Assembly (NCBI GenBank): GCA_027443745.1
Contig: DAIAZB010000403.1
Coordinates: 1-6,273 of the forward strand
Origin: Thiomonas sp.
GTDB taxonomy: Bacteria > Pseudomonadota > Gammaproteobacteria > Burkholderiales > Burkholderiaceae
DNA length: 6,273 nt
Direction: 5' to 3'
Shown: piece by piece, positions 1 to 6,273 of the stretch
Position numbering within the stretch: position 1 is the first letter of the stretch
Layout of the letters: each line of letters opens with the position of its first letter
Notes under the pieces: model-generated
What the model saw: only the letters and a program-made list of their open reading frames with translations
Told to the model about the DNA's origin: nothing
Databases searched by the model: none
Position numbers and translations under genes: made by a program

Positions 1-64
1 CAACTCGGCTGCGCTCGATTTCGCTCCCGGCCAGCACGCCGAACGAGCCGGCGAACAAGGATAA
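1..64 (+). CDS. msrB: Peptide-methionine (R)-S-oxide reductase MsrB, 3' end only (partial)
   Basis: Only the last 20 codons and the TAA stop (62-64) are present; the gene enters from the left edge in frame 2. The visible peptide starts NSAALDF and ends in a hydrophilic tail, AERAGEQG. MsrB proteins end in a conserved strand of the form CxNSxxLxF just after the catalytic cysteine, and NSAALDF fits it. MsrB reduces methionine-R-sulfoxide in proteins. Known betaproteobacterial gene order (msrB, yciB, bolA, isomerase) supports the call. The stop overlaps a potential yciB ATG as TAATG, suggesting translational coupling. The evidence is short, so the call rests on the motif plus context. The catalytic and zinc-binding cysteines lie outside the window. 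Confidence 0.6.
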   Translation, partial: NSAALDFAPGQHAERAGEQG

Positions 65-72
65 TGACAGGC

Positions 73-609
73 ATGAAACTCCTGTTCGACTTCTTTCCCA
101 TCATCCTGTTTTTCGCCGCCTTCAAGTTCGGCGGCATTTATGTGGCCACTGCCGTGGCCATCCTCGCCACATTCGGCCAAATCGGCTGGATATGGTTCAA
201 GGGCCGCAAGGTCGAGCCCATGCTCTGGGTCAGCCTCGTCATCGTCGTGCTGTTCGGCGGTGCCACACTGCTGCTGCACAACGATACCTTCATCAAATGG
301 AAGCCCACAGTGCTGTACTGGGTGTTCGCCGTCGTCCTGCTGGGCGGGCAGGTGCTGTTCCGCAGGAACTTCATCCGCCAGTTGTTGGGCACGCAGATGG
401 ATTTGCCCGCCGTGGCGTGGACGCGGCTGAACTGGTCCTGGGCCGCCTATTTCGCGGTCATGGGCATCGTCAACATCTGGGTGGCCTACCACTATTCCAC
501 GGCCATCTGGGTGGATTTCAAGCTCTTCGGCAGCCTGGGCCTGACGCTGGTGTTCGCCATCATCCAGTCCCTGATGATCGCCCGCTACCTGCCGCAAAAA
601 AACGCCTGA
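73..609 (+). CDS. yciB: Inner membrane-spanning protein YciB (septation protein A family)
   Basis: The 178-residue polytopic membrane protein has about the same length as E. coli YciB (179). Hydrophobic segments lie near residues 4-20, 22-41, 50-67, 79-94, 120-139 and 150-170. Family signatures are the N-terminal MKLLFDFFPIILFF, LHNDTFIKWKPTV (68-80) and WVDFKLFG (146-153), which align with E. coli HNDEFIKWK and WVNFKVFG. YciB is implicated in cell-envelope synthesis and normal septation; its biochemical activity is not settled. I chose the ATG at 73 because homologues begin with this MK-LxFDxxP sequence. An in-frame ATG at 64, overlapping the msrB stop, would add MTG. The AAGGA at 57-61 sits close to 64 and far from 73, so the start is not certain. 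The gene ends in a 7-A run and overlaps bolA by one base (TGATG). Confidence 0.93.
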   Translation: MKLLFDFFPIILFFAAFKFGGIYVATAVAILATFGQIGWIWFKGRKVEPMLWVSLVIVVLFGGATLLLHNDTFIKWKPTVLYWVFAVVLLGGQVLFRRNFIRQLLGTQMDLPAVAWTRLNWSWAAYFAVMGIVNIWVAYHYSTAIWVDFKLFGSLGLTLVFAIIQSLMIARYLPQKNA

Positions 610-905
610 TGCAAGGCCTGACGCACCGCGCCGAGCGTATCGAGCAGACCTTGCGTCTGGTCTTCGATCCCGAGCAACTGCAGGTCATCGACGAATCCGC
701 CAGCCACGCAGGGCATGGCGGATTCGACGCCCGGGGCAGCCATTTTCGCGTGCGCATGGTCAGCCACGCATTCAGCGGAAAGTCAAGACTTGCGCGCCAT
801 AGGCTCGTGTATGATGCCCTGGCTGCGATGCTGACACACGACATTCATGCCCTCGTGCTCGACCTGCACGCCCCGGGCGACTTACCCAAGCCGGCCCAAT
901 CCTAG
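609..905 (+). CDS. bolA: BolA family protein
   Basis: This is a 98-residue protein of typical BolA size. The family core is clear: SHFRVRMVSHAFSGKS (44-59) followed by RHRLVYDAL (63-71), matching E. coli BolA SHFKVVLVSDRF and RHRMIYSTL. His64 corresponds to the invariant BolA histidine that coordinates a [2Fe-2S] cluster when BolA pairs with a monothiol glutaredoxin. The variable loop carries extra histidines (His33, His36). BolA proteins act in iron-sulfur trafficking and, in some species, transcription linked to stress and cell shape. The start ATG overlaps the yciB stop as TGATG and has no strong ribosome-binding site, so translation probably depends on coupling to yciB. The frame stays open far upstream across yciB, but that part has no homology and is a GC-rich shadow. 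BolA versus IbaG subtype is not decided here. Confidence 0.9.
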   Translation: MQGLTHRAERIEQTLRLVFDPEQLQVIDESASHAGHGGFDARGSHFRVRMVSHAFSGKSRLARHRLVYDALAAMLTHDIHALVLDLHAPGDLPKPAQS

Positions 906-962
906 GTCGCAAGCCCTCGTGGACCTTACGGCCTGCGTTCTCGAACCCATCCCCATTGAGTC
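906..962 (+). other. Short intergenic spacer between bolA and the isomerase gene
   Basis: This 57-nt spacer has no convincing promoter or terminator. An imperfect inverted repeat (AGGTC at 904-908 with GACCT just before 928) has a long loop and no T-run. Most likely the isomerase is read through from yciB-bolA, but an undetected promoter cannot be excluded. Confidence 0.4.
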
Positions 963-1757
963 ATGCAAAAACCCCTGATCAAACAACTTCTGCCAGCCGC
1001 TTTGGCACTTGCGCTGCTGTCCCCCGCAGCTTTCGCCCAGACCGCAGCGACCGTCAACGGCAAGGCCATCCCCGAGAGCATGGTCAACGTCGTTGCCGAG
1101 AACATGGCCAAGCAGTCCGGCCAGCCCGTGACGCCTCAACTCAAGGACCAGATCAAGAAAGAGCTGATCCTGCGTGAAGTCGTCGTGCAGGAGGCGGAAA
1201 AACAAGGTCTGCAGAATCAGAAGGACGTGCAGGAAGAAATCCAGGTCGGCCGTCAGAACATTCTGATTCGCACGCTGTTTCAGGACTACCTGAAAAAACA
1301 TCCGATCACCGACGCGCAGGTCAAGGCCAAGTACGACCAGTTCGCCAAGAGCTTCGGCACCACCGAGTACGAAGCCCAGCACATCCTGGTGCCGAGCGAG
1401 AAGGAAGCCGATGACATCATCGCGCAGTTGAAAAAGGGCGCCAAGTTCAGCGCGATGGCCAAGAAATATTCGAAGGATGCAGCCTCGGCCGTCAAGGGCG
1501 GGGACCTGGGTTGGTCCACTCCCGGCAACTACGTTGAGCCGTTCGCCGCCGCGCTGACCAAGCTCAAGCCGGGCGAGTACACCACCACCCCGGTGCAGAC
1601 CCAGTTCGGCTGGCACATCATCAAGCTGGACAAGACCCGCCCGGCCAAGCCGCCGACCATGGAGCAACTCAAGCCGCAGATCATGCAGGAACTGCAGCGT
1701 GAAGCAGTGCAAAAATATCAGCAGGAATTGCTCGCGCAAGCCAAGGTCACGCAGTAA
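963..1757 (+). CDS. Secreted parvulin-type peptidyl-prolyl cis-trans isomerase (PpiC/PrsA-like)
   Basis: The 264-residue protein has a clear signal peptide: basic start (QKPLIKQ), hydrophobic core (LPAALALALLS) and AFA-Q cleavage near residue 25, so it is periplasmic. Residues 26-125 form a SurA/PrsA-like helical chaperone region (VNGKAIPESMV, KKELILREVVVQEAEK). The parvulin domain spans about 134-224, with YEAQHILV (136-143), KGGDLGWSTPGNYVEPF (178-194) and TQFGWHIIKLD (213-223), including the conserved His140 and His218. A lysine- and glutamine-rich helix closes the protein. It should catalyse proline isomerisation and assist folding of exported proteins. It resembles the Burkholderiales isomerases that follow bolA and the Campylobacter PEB4 family. 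It lies 57 nt after bolA; only a weak GAG (958-960) precedes the ATG. The hairpin at 1778 ends the unit. Confidence 0.93.
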   Translation: MQKPLIKQLLPAALALALLSPAAFAQTAATVNGKAIPESMVNVVAENMAKQSGQPVTPQLKDQIKKELILREVVVQEAEKQGLQNQKDVQEEIQVGRQNILIRTLFQDYLKKHPITDAQVKAKYDQFAKSFGTTEYEAQHILVPSEKEADDIIAQLKKGAKFSAMAKKYSKDAASAVKGGDLGWSTPGNYVEPFAAALTKLKPGEYTTTPVQTQFGWHIIKLDKTRPAKPPTMEQLKPQIMQELQREAVQKYQQELLAQAKVTQ

Positions 1758-1777
1758 GACAGCGCATCCTTGCCTTG

Positions 1778-1808
1778 AAAACGCCGGTCGATCGACCGGC
1801 GTTTTTTT
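1778..1808. terminator. Bidirectional rho-independent terminator between convergent genes
   Basis: Bases 1778-1789 are fully complementary to 1794-1805, giving a 12-bp stem with a GATC tetraloop. The core is ACGCCGGTCGA and its reverse complement; AAAA and TTTT flanks extend the stem. On the plus strand the stem runs into seven T (1802-1808), a classic intrinsic terminator 20 nt after the isomerase stop. On the minus strand the same stem ends in four T and starts 12 nt after the ftsH stop, so it probably serves both genes, more weakly for ftsH. Confidence 0.9.
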
Positions 1809-1817
1809 GGGCGACGC

Positions 1818-3782
1818 TCAACCGGGTCGGTCCAATGGCGAGCTGGCGTTGGCTGCTGCTGGTTTCGTCTCTGCCTTCACTCCTGCGAGGGCCGACTCGG
1901 CAGGCATCGCAAGCTGCGTCAAGGCTATGAGTTCGGCGCCGCTCAGGGTTTCTTTGTCCAGCAACTGGCGTGCGCCTTCGTCGAGCACGGCGCGTCTGCT
2001 CTGAAGGATGGCTTCGGCGCGGCTGAATGCGGTGTTCACCAGTTCGCGCACGGCGCAGTCCACTTCCCGGGCGGTCTGTTCGCTGTATTCGCGCTGCTGC
2101 GGCATGACCGGCCCGCCCAGCATGGTCTGCGGCGCATTGTCCAGGGCCATTGATCCCAGCTTGTCCACCATGGCGTAGCGCGTGACCATGCTGCGGGCGA
2201 TGTCGGTGACCTTGGCCAGATCGTCAGCGGCGCCGGTGGACCAGTGGCCATAGACGATGTGCTCGGCGGCACGCCCACCCATCAGGACTGCCATTTTGTT
2301 CTCCAGTTCCTGGCGGGTCATGAGGTAGCGGTCCTCGGTGGGGCGTTGGATGGTGTAGCCCAGGGCGCCGACGCCGCGCGGGATGATGGACACTTTGTGC
2401 ACCACGTCGGTCCCAGGCAGGCTCATGGAGACGATGGCGTGCCCCATTTCGTGATGCGCGACGATCTCGCGTTCCTTGGGGTTGAGCAGGCGATTCTTTT
2501 TCTCCAGACCGGCGACGATGCGCTCGACTGCGAGTGTGAAATGCTCGGTGGTGACGGTCCGGGCGTTGTGGCGCGTGGCCACCAGCGCGGCCTCGTTCAC
2601 CAGATTGGCAAGGTCCGCCCCCGAAAACCCGGGCGTGAGCGCCGCCACCTGCTCCAGGTCCACGGACGGGTCGAGATGGACCTTGCGCACATGCACTTGC
2701 AGCACCTGGACCCGGCCAGTCTTGTCAGGGCGGTCGACCAGCACCTGACGGTCGAAGCGGCCGGCGCGCAGCAGGGCGGCATCGAGAATTTCCGGCCGAT
2801 TCGTCGCCGCCAGGATGATCAGGCCGGTGGATGCATCGAACCCGTCGAGTTCGACCAGCAGTTGGTTCAGGGTTTGCTCCTTCTCGTCGTGGCCGCCACC
2901 GCCGAAGGGGTTGGAACCGCGCGCACGGCCCATGGCGTCGAGTTCGTCGATGAAGATGATGGCCGGTGCCTGCTTCCTGGCCTGCTCGAACAGGTCACGC
3001 ACCCGCGCGGCACCGACGCCCACGAACATCTCGACGAACTCCGAACCGCTGATGGAGTAGAACGGCACACCGGCTTCGCCGGCCACCGCTCGCGCCAGCA
3101 AGGTTTTACCCACGCCCGGCGGACCGACCAGAAGCACGCCTTTGGGCGCACGCGCGCCCAAGCGGCCGTGATCCATCGGGTTTTTCAGGAAATCGACGAT
3201 TTCCTCGAGCTCAGCCTTGGCTTCATCGACACCGGCGACGTCGGCGAAGGTCACGCCGGTGCGGTTCTCCATGTAGACCTTGGCCCGGCTTTTGCCGATG
3301 GACATGAAGCCGCCCATGCCCATGCCGCCCTGCTTCTCGGCAAACTTGCGCACCATGAAATACCAGACACCAAAAAACACCAGCGCCGGCAAGGCCCACG
3401 AAAGGATGTTGCTCAGCCAGGTGTTGTCGTAAGCCTGCGAGTAGGTCACGCCTTGACGCTGCAACTGGTCGGCGAGCTGGGGATCGACCCGCACGGCAAC
3501 CATGATTTTCTTACCGCTGGCATCTGGCGATTTCAGGGTGCCGGTGATGGTCTGATGACCCACCACGATCGTGCTGAATTTGCCTTGCTGCAATTCGGTC
3601 TGGAATTGGCTGTAAGGCACGGTCTGCACATCCTGGGATGTTGACCAGATGCTTTGCAGCCAGAACACGGCAACGATGGCCATGAGCCAATAACCCAGGT
3701 GCACGCGGGTCTTGGGGTCGAACTTGGGCAATTTTTTGCCGGCCGGATTCCCCTGGCCTTGCGGTGGATCGTTGGTGGCCAT
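1818..3782 (-). CDS. ftsH: ATP-dependent zinc metalloprotease FtsH, divergent paralogue
   Basis: The 654-residue membrane AAA+ protease has normal FtsH length. TM1 is near 32-46, a short periplasmic domain follows to about 125, and TM2 is 126-144. The ATPase has Walker A GPPGVGKT (220-227), pore loop FVEMFVGVG (249-257), Walker B IIFIDE (275-280) and the second region of homology [22 protein letters not shown], with arginine fingers Arg342 and Arg345. The protease site is HEMGH (444-448), with Asp521 (STGAADDL) as likely third zinc ligand. All catalytic residues are intact. FtsH extracts and degrades membrane and short-lived cytosolic proteins. Deviations from the usual consensus (GPPGTGKT, IDEIDA, LLRPGRFDR, HEAGH) suggest a second, accessory FtsH rather than the housekeeping copy. 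ATG 3782 was chosen because AGGA lies 8 nt upstream; an upstream GTG at 3872 lacks support. It follows ctaG by 100 nt. Confidence 0.95.
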   Translation of the reverse strand: MATNDPPQGQGNPAGKKLPKFDPKTRVHLGYWLMAIVAVFWLQSIWSTSQDVQTVPYSQFQTELQQGKFSTIVVGHQTITGTLKSPDASGKKIMVAVRVDPQLADQLQRQGVTYSQAYDNTWLSNILSWALPALVFFGVWYFMVRKFAEKQGGMGMGGFMSIGKSRAKVYMENRTGVTFADVAGVDEAKAELEEIVDFLKNPMDHGRLGARAPKGVLLVGPPGVGKTLLARAVAGEAGVPFYSISGSEFVEMFVGVGAARVRDLFEQARKQAPAIIFIDELDAMGRARGSNPFGGGGHDEKEQTLNQLLVELDGFDASTGLIILAATNRPEILDAALLRAGRFDRQVLVDRPDKTGRVQVLQVHVRKVHLDPSVDLEQVAALTPGFSGADLANLVNEAALVATRHNARTVTTEHFTLAVERIVAGLEKKNRLLNPKEREIVAHHEMGHAIVSMSLPGTDVVHKVSIIPRGVGALGYTIQRPTEDRYLMTRQELENKMAVLMGGRAAEHIVYGHWSTGAADDLAKVTDIARSMVTRYAMVDKLGSMALDNAPQTMLGGPVMPQQREYSEQTAREVDCAVRELVNTAFSRAEAILQSRRAVLDEGARQLLDKETLSGAELIALTQLAMPAESALAGVKAETKPAAANASSPLDRPG

Positions 3783-3790
3783 GGTGTGGT

Positions 3791-3794
3791 TCCT
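3791..3794 (-). promoter_or_regulatory. Ribosome binding site of ftsH
   Basis: AGGA on the minus strand, 8 nt before the ATG at 3782-3780. It decides the ftsH start in favour of the MATND form over the in-frame GTG at 3872. Confidence 0.7.
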
Positions 3795-3858
3795 GGAGTG
3801 TGGGTGGCGTTTGGCGCCGCCTGAAGCCGTTCGACGGGCTTGCCCGACACCTACCACC

Positions 3859-3887
3859 AAGATATGCGCCACTGGCCAATCTTCAAG
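3859..3887 (-). promoter_or_regulatory. Candidate promoter for ftsH (sigma-32-like or sigma-70-like)
   Basis: On the minus strand, CTTGAA (3887-3882) overlaps the ctaG stop. It is identical to the sigma-32 minus-35 consensus. Thirteen bases later CGCATAT (3868-3862) matches CCCATNT at five of six defined positions; counted against CCCCATNT the spacer is 12, one short of the usual 13-17. The same DNA also reads as a weak sigma-70 promoter, TTGAAG, 16 nt, TATCTT. Transcription would start near 3852, leaving a leader of about 70 nt. E. coli ftsH is a known heat-shock gene, which fits, but this is pattern matching only. Confidence 0.35.
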
Positions 3888-4644
3888 GTTCGCGGGGCAT
3901 GCCGTGCGGGCGTTTCAGTTCGGCTTCAGCCGGCATGATCAACAACCACGCGGCGCGCAACTGCAGCGGCAGTCCGGCGGCGAACATCACCAGACCGGCG
4001 TAATGCTGATCGGCCAGCGGGCTCAGGTTCCACAAGCACAACACATCGAGATACGGCGTGTACAGCACATGCCCGCTCCACACCCAGACCGCGGCGATGA
4101 TCATCATCGGCAGGCCGACCAGCCACGCATAGATCCCAGCCACCCAGCGTTGTCCGATGCCGGTGCTGCCGGGCAGCAGTTGCGCCCAGAGCATCGACCC
4201 GGAGATCAGCAACAGCAGGCCGATGGGCGCCGAAAACAGCGCATCGGCCAAGGCGGTCTTGAACACCCCAGGCAGATTCACGCCCAGGGTCAGCAGCACG
4301 AACACCGCCGCAGCCACCCAGGGATCCAGCAGCCACGCCGCCCACCAGCGGTTGCCCTGCGAGCGCCATTGCATGCGCGCAACGGGCGTAAAGCCCAGCA
4401 GCAGGAAGGGTGATACCACCTGGCCCAGCGTCATCAGCGCCACGGTGTAGTCCGTCATCGACGCCAGTGGATCGTTCAGTCCCCAGGCCGCAAACAGGGT
4501 GAGCGCACTTCCCATGAAAAACACCGCCACGCGCCACCGGGGCCAGCGCCCCCGCCACGCCGCCATGGCATACAGCACCGCGCCCATGGCGACCCCTGCA
4601 AACCAGCCGCCCCAGACGGCAAGCGGCCATCCAGCGGCTGTCAC
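3883..4644 (-). CDS. ctaG: CtaG-like cytochrome c oxidase assembly protein (caa3_CtaG family)
   Basis: The 253-residue protein has about seven membrane segments (near 8-28, 38-55, 66-86, 108-122, 136-155, 168-188, 214-236). The C-terminal part, LSPLADQHYAGLVMFAAG (207-224), is typical of the CtaG family named after the Bacillus caa3 oxidase assembly factor, thought to help insert copper into the oxidase. The histidine motifs I expect (HMxxH in helix 3, EH near helix 5) are absent; only His192, His214 and His247 exist. The start is a GTG at 4644-4642, overlapping the Sco stop as GTGA, with GGAG 5 nt upstream; an open frame running further upstream to 5028 is antisense-free shadow within the Sco gene. 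Position directly after oxidase subunit I and Sco supports a role in ba3 oxidase assembly. Family assignment is good; copper binding is doubtful. Confidence 0.8.
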   Translation of the reverse strand: MTAAGWPLAVWGGWFAGVAMGAVLYAMAAWRGRWPRWRVAVFFMGSALTLFAAWGLNDPLASMTDYTVALMTLGQVVSPFLLLGFTPVARMQWRSQGNRWWAAWLLDPWVAAAVFVLLTLGVNLPGVFKTALADALFSAPIGLLLLISGSMLWAQLLPGSTGIGQRWVAGIYAWLVGLPMMIIAAVWVWSGHVLYTPYLDVLCLWNLSPLADQHYAGLVMFAAGLPLQLRAAWLLIMPAEAELKRPHGMPREP

Positions 4645-5306
4645 CTGGACTCCAGCGCTGCGCGCAAATCGGCCGCCAGCCATGCGGGATCGGTGAGTTG
4701 GCCATAGCCGTAGCGTGCCAGCAGCCGACCGTCGGGCCCGACCAGGGTGACGGCTGCGGTGTGATCGATCCAGTCGGCGCCCTCCGCCGCCTTCACGTGC
4801 CGCCAGGTCACGTCCCATTGCCGCGCCGATGCGGCCACTGCGGAGGGCGGACCGCGCAGGCCGATGGCGTTGGGGATGAGCGCATCGAGGTAGGCGCGCA
4901 GCACGATCGGTGTATCCCGCGCGGGGTCGAGGCTGACGAAGACCACGCGCACGCGTTGGCGCAGCGGGCCGAGCGTCGACAGCGATTGCGCCAGCGCCGC
5001 GAGCGTGAGCGGGCAGACGTCGGGGCAATGGGTGTAGCCGAAAAACACCAGCACCGCGCGCCCGCGCTCATTGCCCCAGGAAAACACCCTGCCCTGCGTG
5101 TCGGTGAATCCGGCAAAAGCCGGCGCCGGGGATGGCGCCAGCGGTGTGCCATGCAGCGCAACCGCGTGCTGCTGCAGTCGTGCCCCGGCGAAAAGCATCG
5201 CCATCAGTGCCGCCGAAGCGACCACGGCCCGCAGCACCGACGCCCTCCAGCTCGCGGGCCTCCGCAGCGTCCCGGGGGCGGGAGGCGCGGCGCTTGCGGC
5301 TCTCAT
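4641..5306 (-). CDS. SCO1/SenC family copper chaperone for cytochrome oxidase
   Basis: The 221-residue protein has one N-terminal membrane anchor (about 24-43) and a thioredoxin-like domain facing the periplasm. The Sco copper site is present: FFGYTHCPDVCPLT with Cys94 and Cys98 (CxxxC), and the distant His182 in DHTAAVTLVGPDG. VVFVSLDPARDTP (121-133) is another family hallmark. Sco proteins deliver copper to, or reduce cysteines of, the CuA site of oxidase subunit II, which fits the oxidase subunit I gene 4 nt upstream. I chose ATG 5306, preceded by a weak GGTGA; a TTG at 5324 would overlap subunit I by 14 nt. The stop overlaps the next GTG by four bases. No key residue is missing. Confidence 0.92.
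   Translation of the reverse strand: MRAASAAPPAPGTLRRPASWRASVLRAVVASAALMAMLFAGARLQQHAVALHGTPLAPSPAPAFAGFTDTQGRVFSWGNERGRAVLVFFGYTHCPDVCPLTLAALAQSLSTLGPLRQRVRVVFVSLDPARDTPIVLRAYLDALIPNAIGLRGPPSAVAASARQWDVTWRHVKAAEGADWIDHTAAVTLVGPDGRLLARYGYGQLTDPAWLAADLRAALESR
4650..4653 (-). promoter_or_regulatory. Ribosome binding site of the ctaG-like gene
   Basis: GGAG on the minus strand, 5 nt before the GTG at 4644-4642 and inside the end of the Sco gene. It supports the GTG start that overlaps the Sco stop codon. Confidence 0.65.
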
Positions 5307-5310
5307 GGCG

Positions 5311-6273
5311 TCACCACAAGACAAAGCCGGGTGCGTGGATGGGATGGGTGATCATGGGCCACAGCACGGGAATGTAGACGGCCAGGGTGATGATCAGCGT
5401 GGCAACCGTCCAGAACCCGAGGTGCTCGGCGATGCGCGCCATCGGCGAGCCTTCGGGGCCGGCGATGACTTCGGTGAAGGGAATCTCGACCATCGCCTTG
5501 TCGTCTTTTCTGCCGAACAAGGTGCCGAAGAACACGATGTAGTAGCAGACCGCGCCGAGCGTGGCGATCACACCACCGATTCCCACCACGATGAGTGCCG
5601 CATGCACCGCTCCATAAAGCTGCATGTACTGGTCATGCGGCAAGCCCGAGACCCAAGAGCGGCGCGGCACACCGTCCATGCCCGCCCAGTGGCCGGCGAA
5701 ACCCCAGGTCATCAGGCCGATGAACCACAGCCACACGCTCCACAGCGCGAGCTTCGGGCTGTAGAGCCTGCGCCCGGTGAGGTGGGGCAGCAGCCAGAAG
5801 CTGACGCCCATGAACACCAGCGTGGTCATGGTGCCCACCGTGAGGTGGAAGTGCGCGGGAATCCACAGCGTGTTGTGCACCACGTTGTCGAGTTGCCAAC
5901 TCGCGTTGACGATGCCGCCCGCGCCGCCGAAGATGAACGTGACCAGTGCCAGCACTTGCGCCGCCACCGACGCGTCTTTCCATGGCAACGCGGGCCACCA
6001 GCCCATCAGCCCCTTGCCGCCACGGCGCCGGCCGGCATACTCCAGGCTCAAGGCCACGGTGAATGCGGTGATGAGGCTGGGAATCGCCACTGACAGCGTG
6101 AGCGCCGTGACGATACCCTTCATCACGGGCGAAATGCCGGGATCGGTGAACTGGTGGTGCGTGCCCACCGGCACTGAAAACACGAGCAGCAGCAGAAAGG
6201 CCAGCCGGGTGAGCGGATCGGACACCAGCTTGCCACCGGCCTGTCGCGGCAGCATGGCGTAGATCGAGATGTA
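5311..6273 (-). CDS. ba3-type cytochrome c oxidase subunit I, C-terminal part (partial)
   Basis: The last 320 residues are present; the gene continues beyond the right edge. It matches Thermus thermophilus ba3 subunit I (about 562 residues) closely in QAGGKLVSDP, GGAGGIVNAS and PAHFHL. The CuB ligands THHQF (codons 6159-6154) and the heme ligands HFHL (5853-5845) are spaced 101 residues apart, as in Thermus His283-His384. The fragment's first residues, YISIY, and PSLITAF place tyrosines, serine and threonine at Thermus positions 244, 248, 309 and 312 of the K-type proton path. This is the catalytic subunit of a B-family proton-pumping oxidase that reduces O2 to water. B-family enzymes usually have high oxygen affinity. 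The active-site His-Tyr crosslink and heme b ligand His72 lie outside the window. The stop is 4 nt before the Sco gene. Confidence 0.95.
   Translation of the reverse strand, partial: YISIYAMLPRQAGGKLVSDPLTRLAFLLLLVFSVPVGTHHQFTDPGISPVMKGIVTALTLSVAIPSLITAFTVALSLEYAGRRRGGKGLMGWWPALPWKDASVAAQVLALVTFIFGGAGGIVNASWQLDNVVHNTLWIPAHFHLTVGTMTTLVFMGVSFWLLPHLTGRRLYSPKLALWSVWLWFIGLMTWGFAGHWAGMDGVPRRSWVSGLPHDQYMQLYGAVHAALIVVGIGGVIATLGAVCYYIVFFGTLFGRKDDKAMVEIPFTEVIAGPEGSPMARIAEHLGFWTVATLIITLAVYIPVLWPMITHPIHAPGFVLW

Noticed and set aside
948..962. CCCCATTGAG just before the isomerase ATG as a sigma-32 minus-10 element
   Set aside because: There is no CTTGAA-like box at the right distance, and the start point would fall on the ATG itself.
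2244..3644. Long plus-strand open frame of 466 codons opposite ftsH
   Set aside because: It lies wholly antisense to a clear FtsH gene, has low-complexity composition rich in His, Gln, Gly and Arg, shows no recognisable domain, and is the expected result of high GC at third codon positions.
3806..3846. Small inverted repeats in the ftsH leader (CGGGC/GCCCG, GGCG/CGCC) as a terminator or RNA thermometer
   Set aside because: Stems are 4-5 bp, no T-run follows, and I see no pairing that clearly covers the AGGA site.
3783..3872. Upstream in-frame GTG start for ftsH (30 extra residues)
   Set aside because: It has no ribosome-binding site, overlaps the candidate promoter minus-10 region, and the extension does not look like an FtsH N-terminus.
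4645..5028. N-terminal extension of the ctaG-like frame to an upstream ATG
   Set aside because: The extra 128 residues are Arg/Pro/Ala-rich, overlap the Sco gene in another frame and have no homology; the GTG at 4644 with GGAG explains the start.
5071..6093. Plus-strand open frame of 340 codons opposite oxidase subunit I and Sco
   Set aside because: Antisense to two well-supported genes, with Arg/His/Ala/Gln-biased composition and no motif.

Overview
The window comes from a GC-rich genome that looks betaproteobacterial, most likely Burkholderiales. The plus-strand order msrB tail, yciB, bolA, parvulin-type isomerase is one I know from Bordetella and its relatives. The protein sequences match that group from memory; no database search was possible.

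The layout is two convergent blocks. The plus-strand block (1-1757) holds the last codons of an MsrB-like methionine sulfoxide reductase, the inner-membrane protein YciB, a BolA-family protein and a secreted PpiC/parvulin isomerase. The first three are tightly coupled (TAATG and TGATG junctions). A near-perfect hairpin with T-runs on both sides (1778-1808) then separates this block from the minus-strand block.

The minus-strand block, read from 6273 down to 1818, begins inside subunit I of a ba3-type (B-family) heme-copper oxidase. It continues with a Sco-type copper chaperone and a seven-helix CtaG-like oxidase assembly protein. These three are packed with a 4-nt gap and a 4-nt overlap, so they are almost certainly one oxidase biogenesis operon; subunit II should lie beyond the right edge. 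After a 100-nt gap holding a possible promoter comes a complete but sequence-divergent FtsH AAA+ zinc protease. It is probably an accessory paralogue and may perform membrane quality control for the neighbouring respiratory complex.

I see no mobile element, CRISPR array, tRNA or rRNA, and no clearly new system. The most interesting points are the FtsH variant and its placement, a CtaG homologue that has lost the family's histidine motifs, an in-frame A AAA AAC slippery heptamer that could fuse YciB to BolA, and a heat-shock-like promoter candidate before ftsH. No gene-free stretch exceeds 100 nt.
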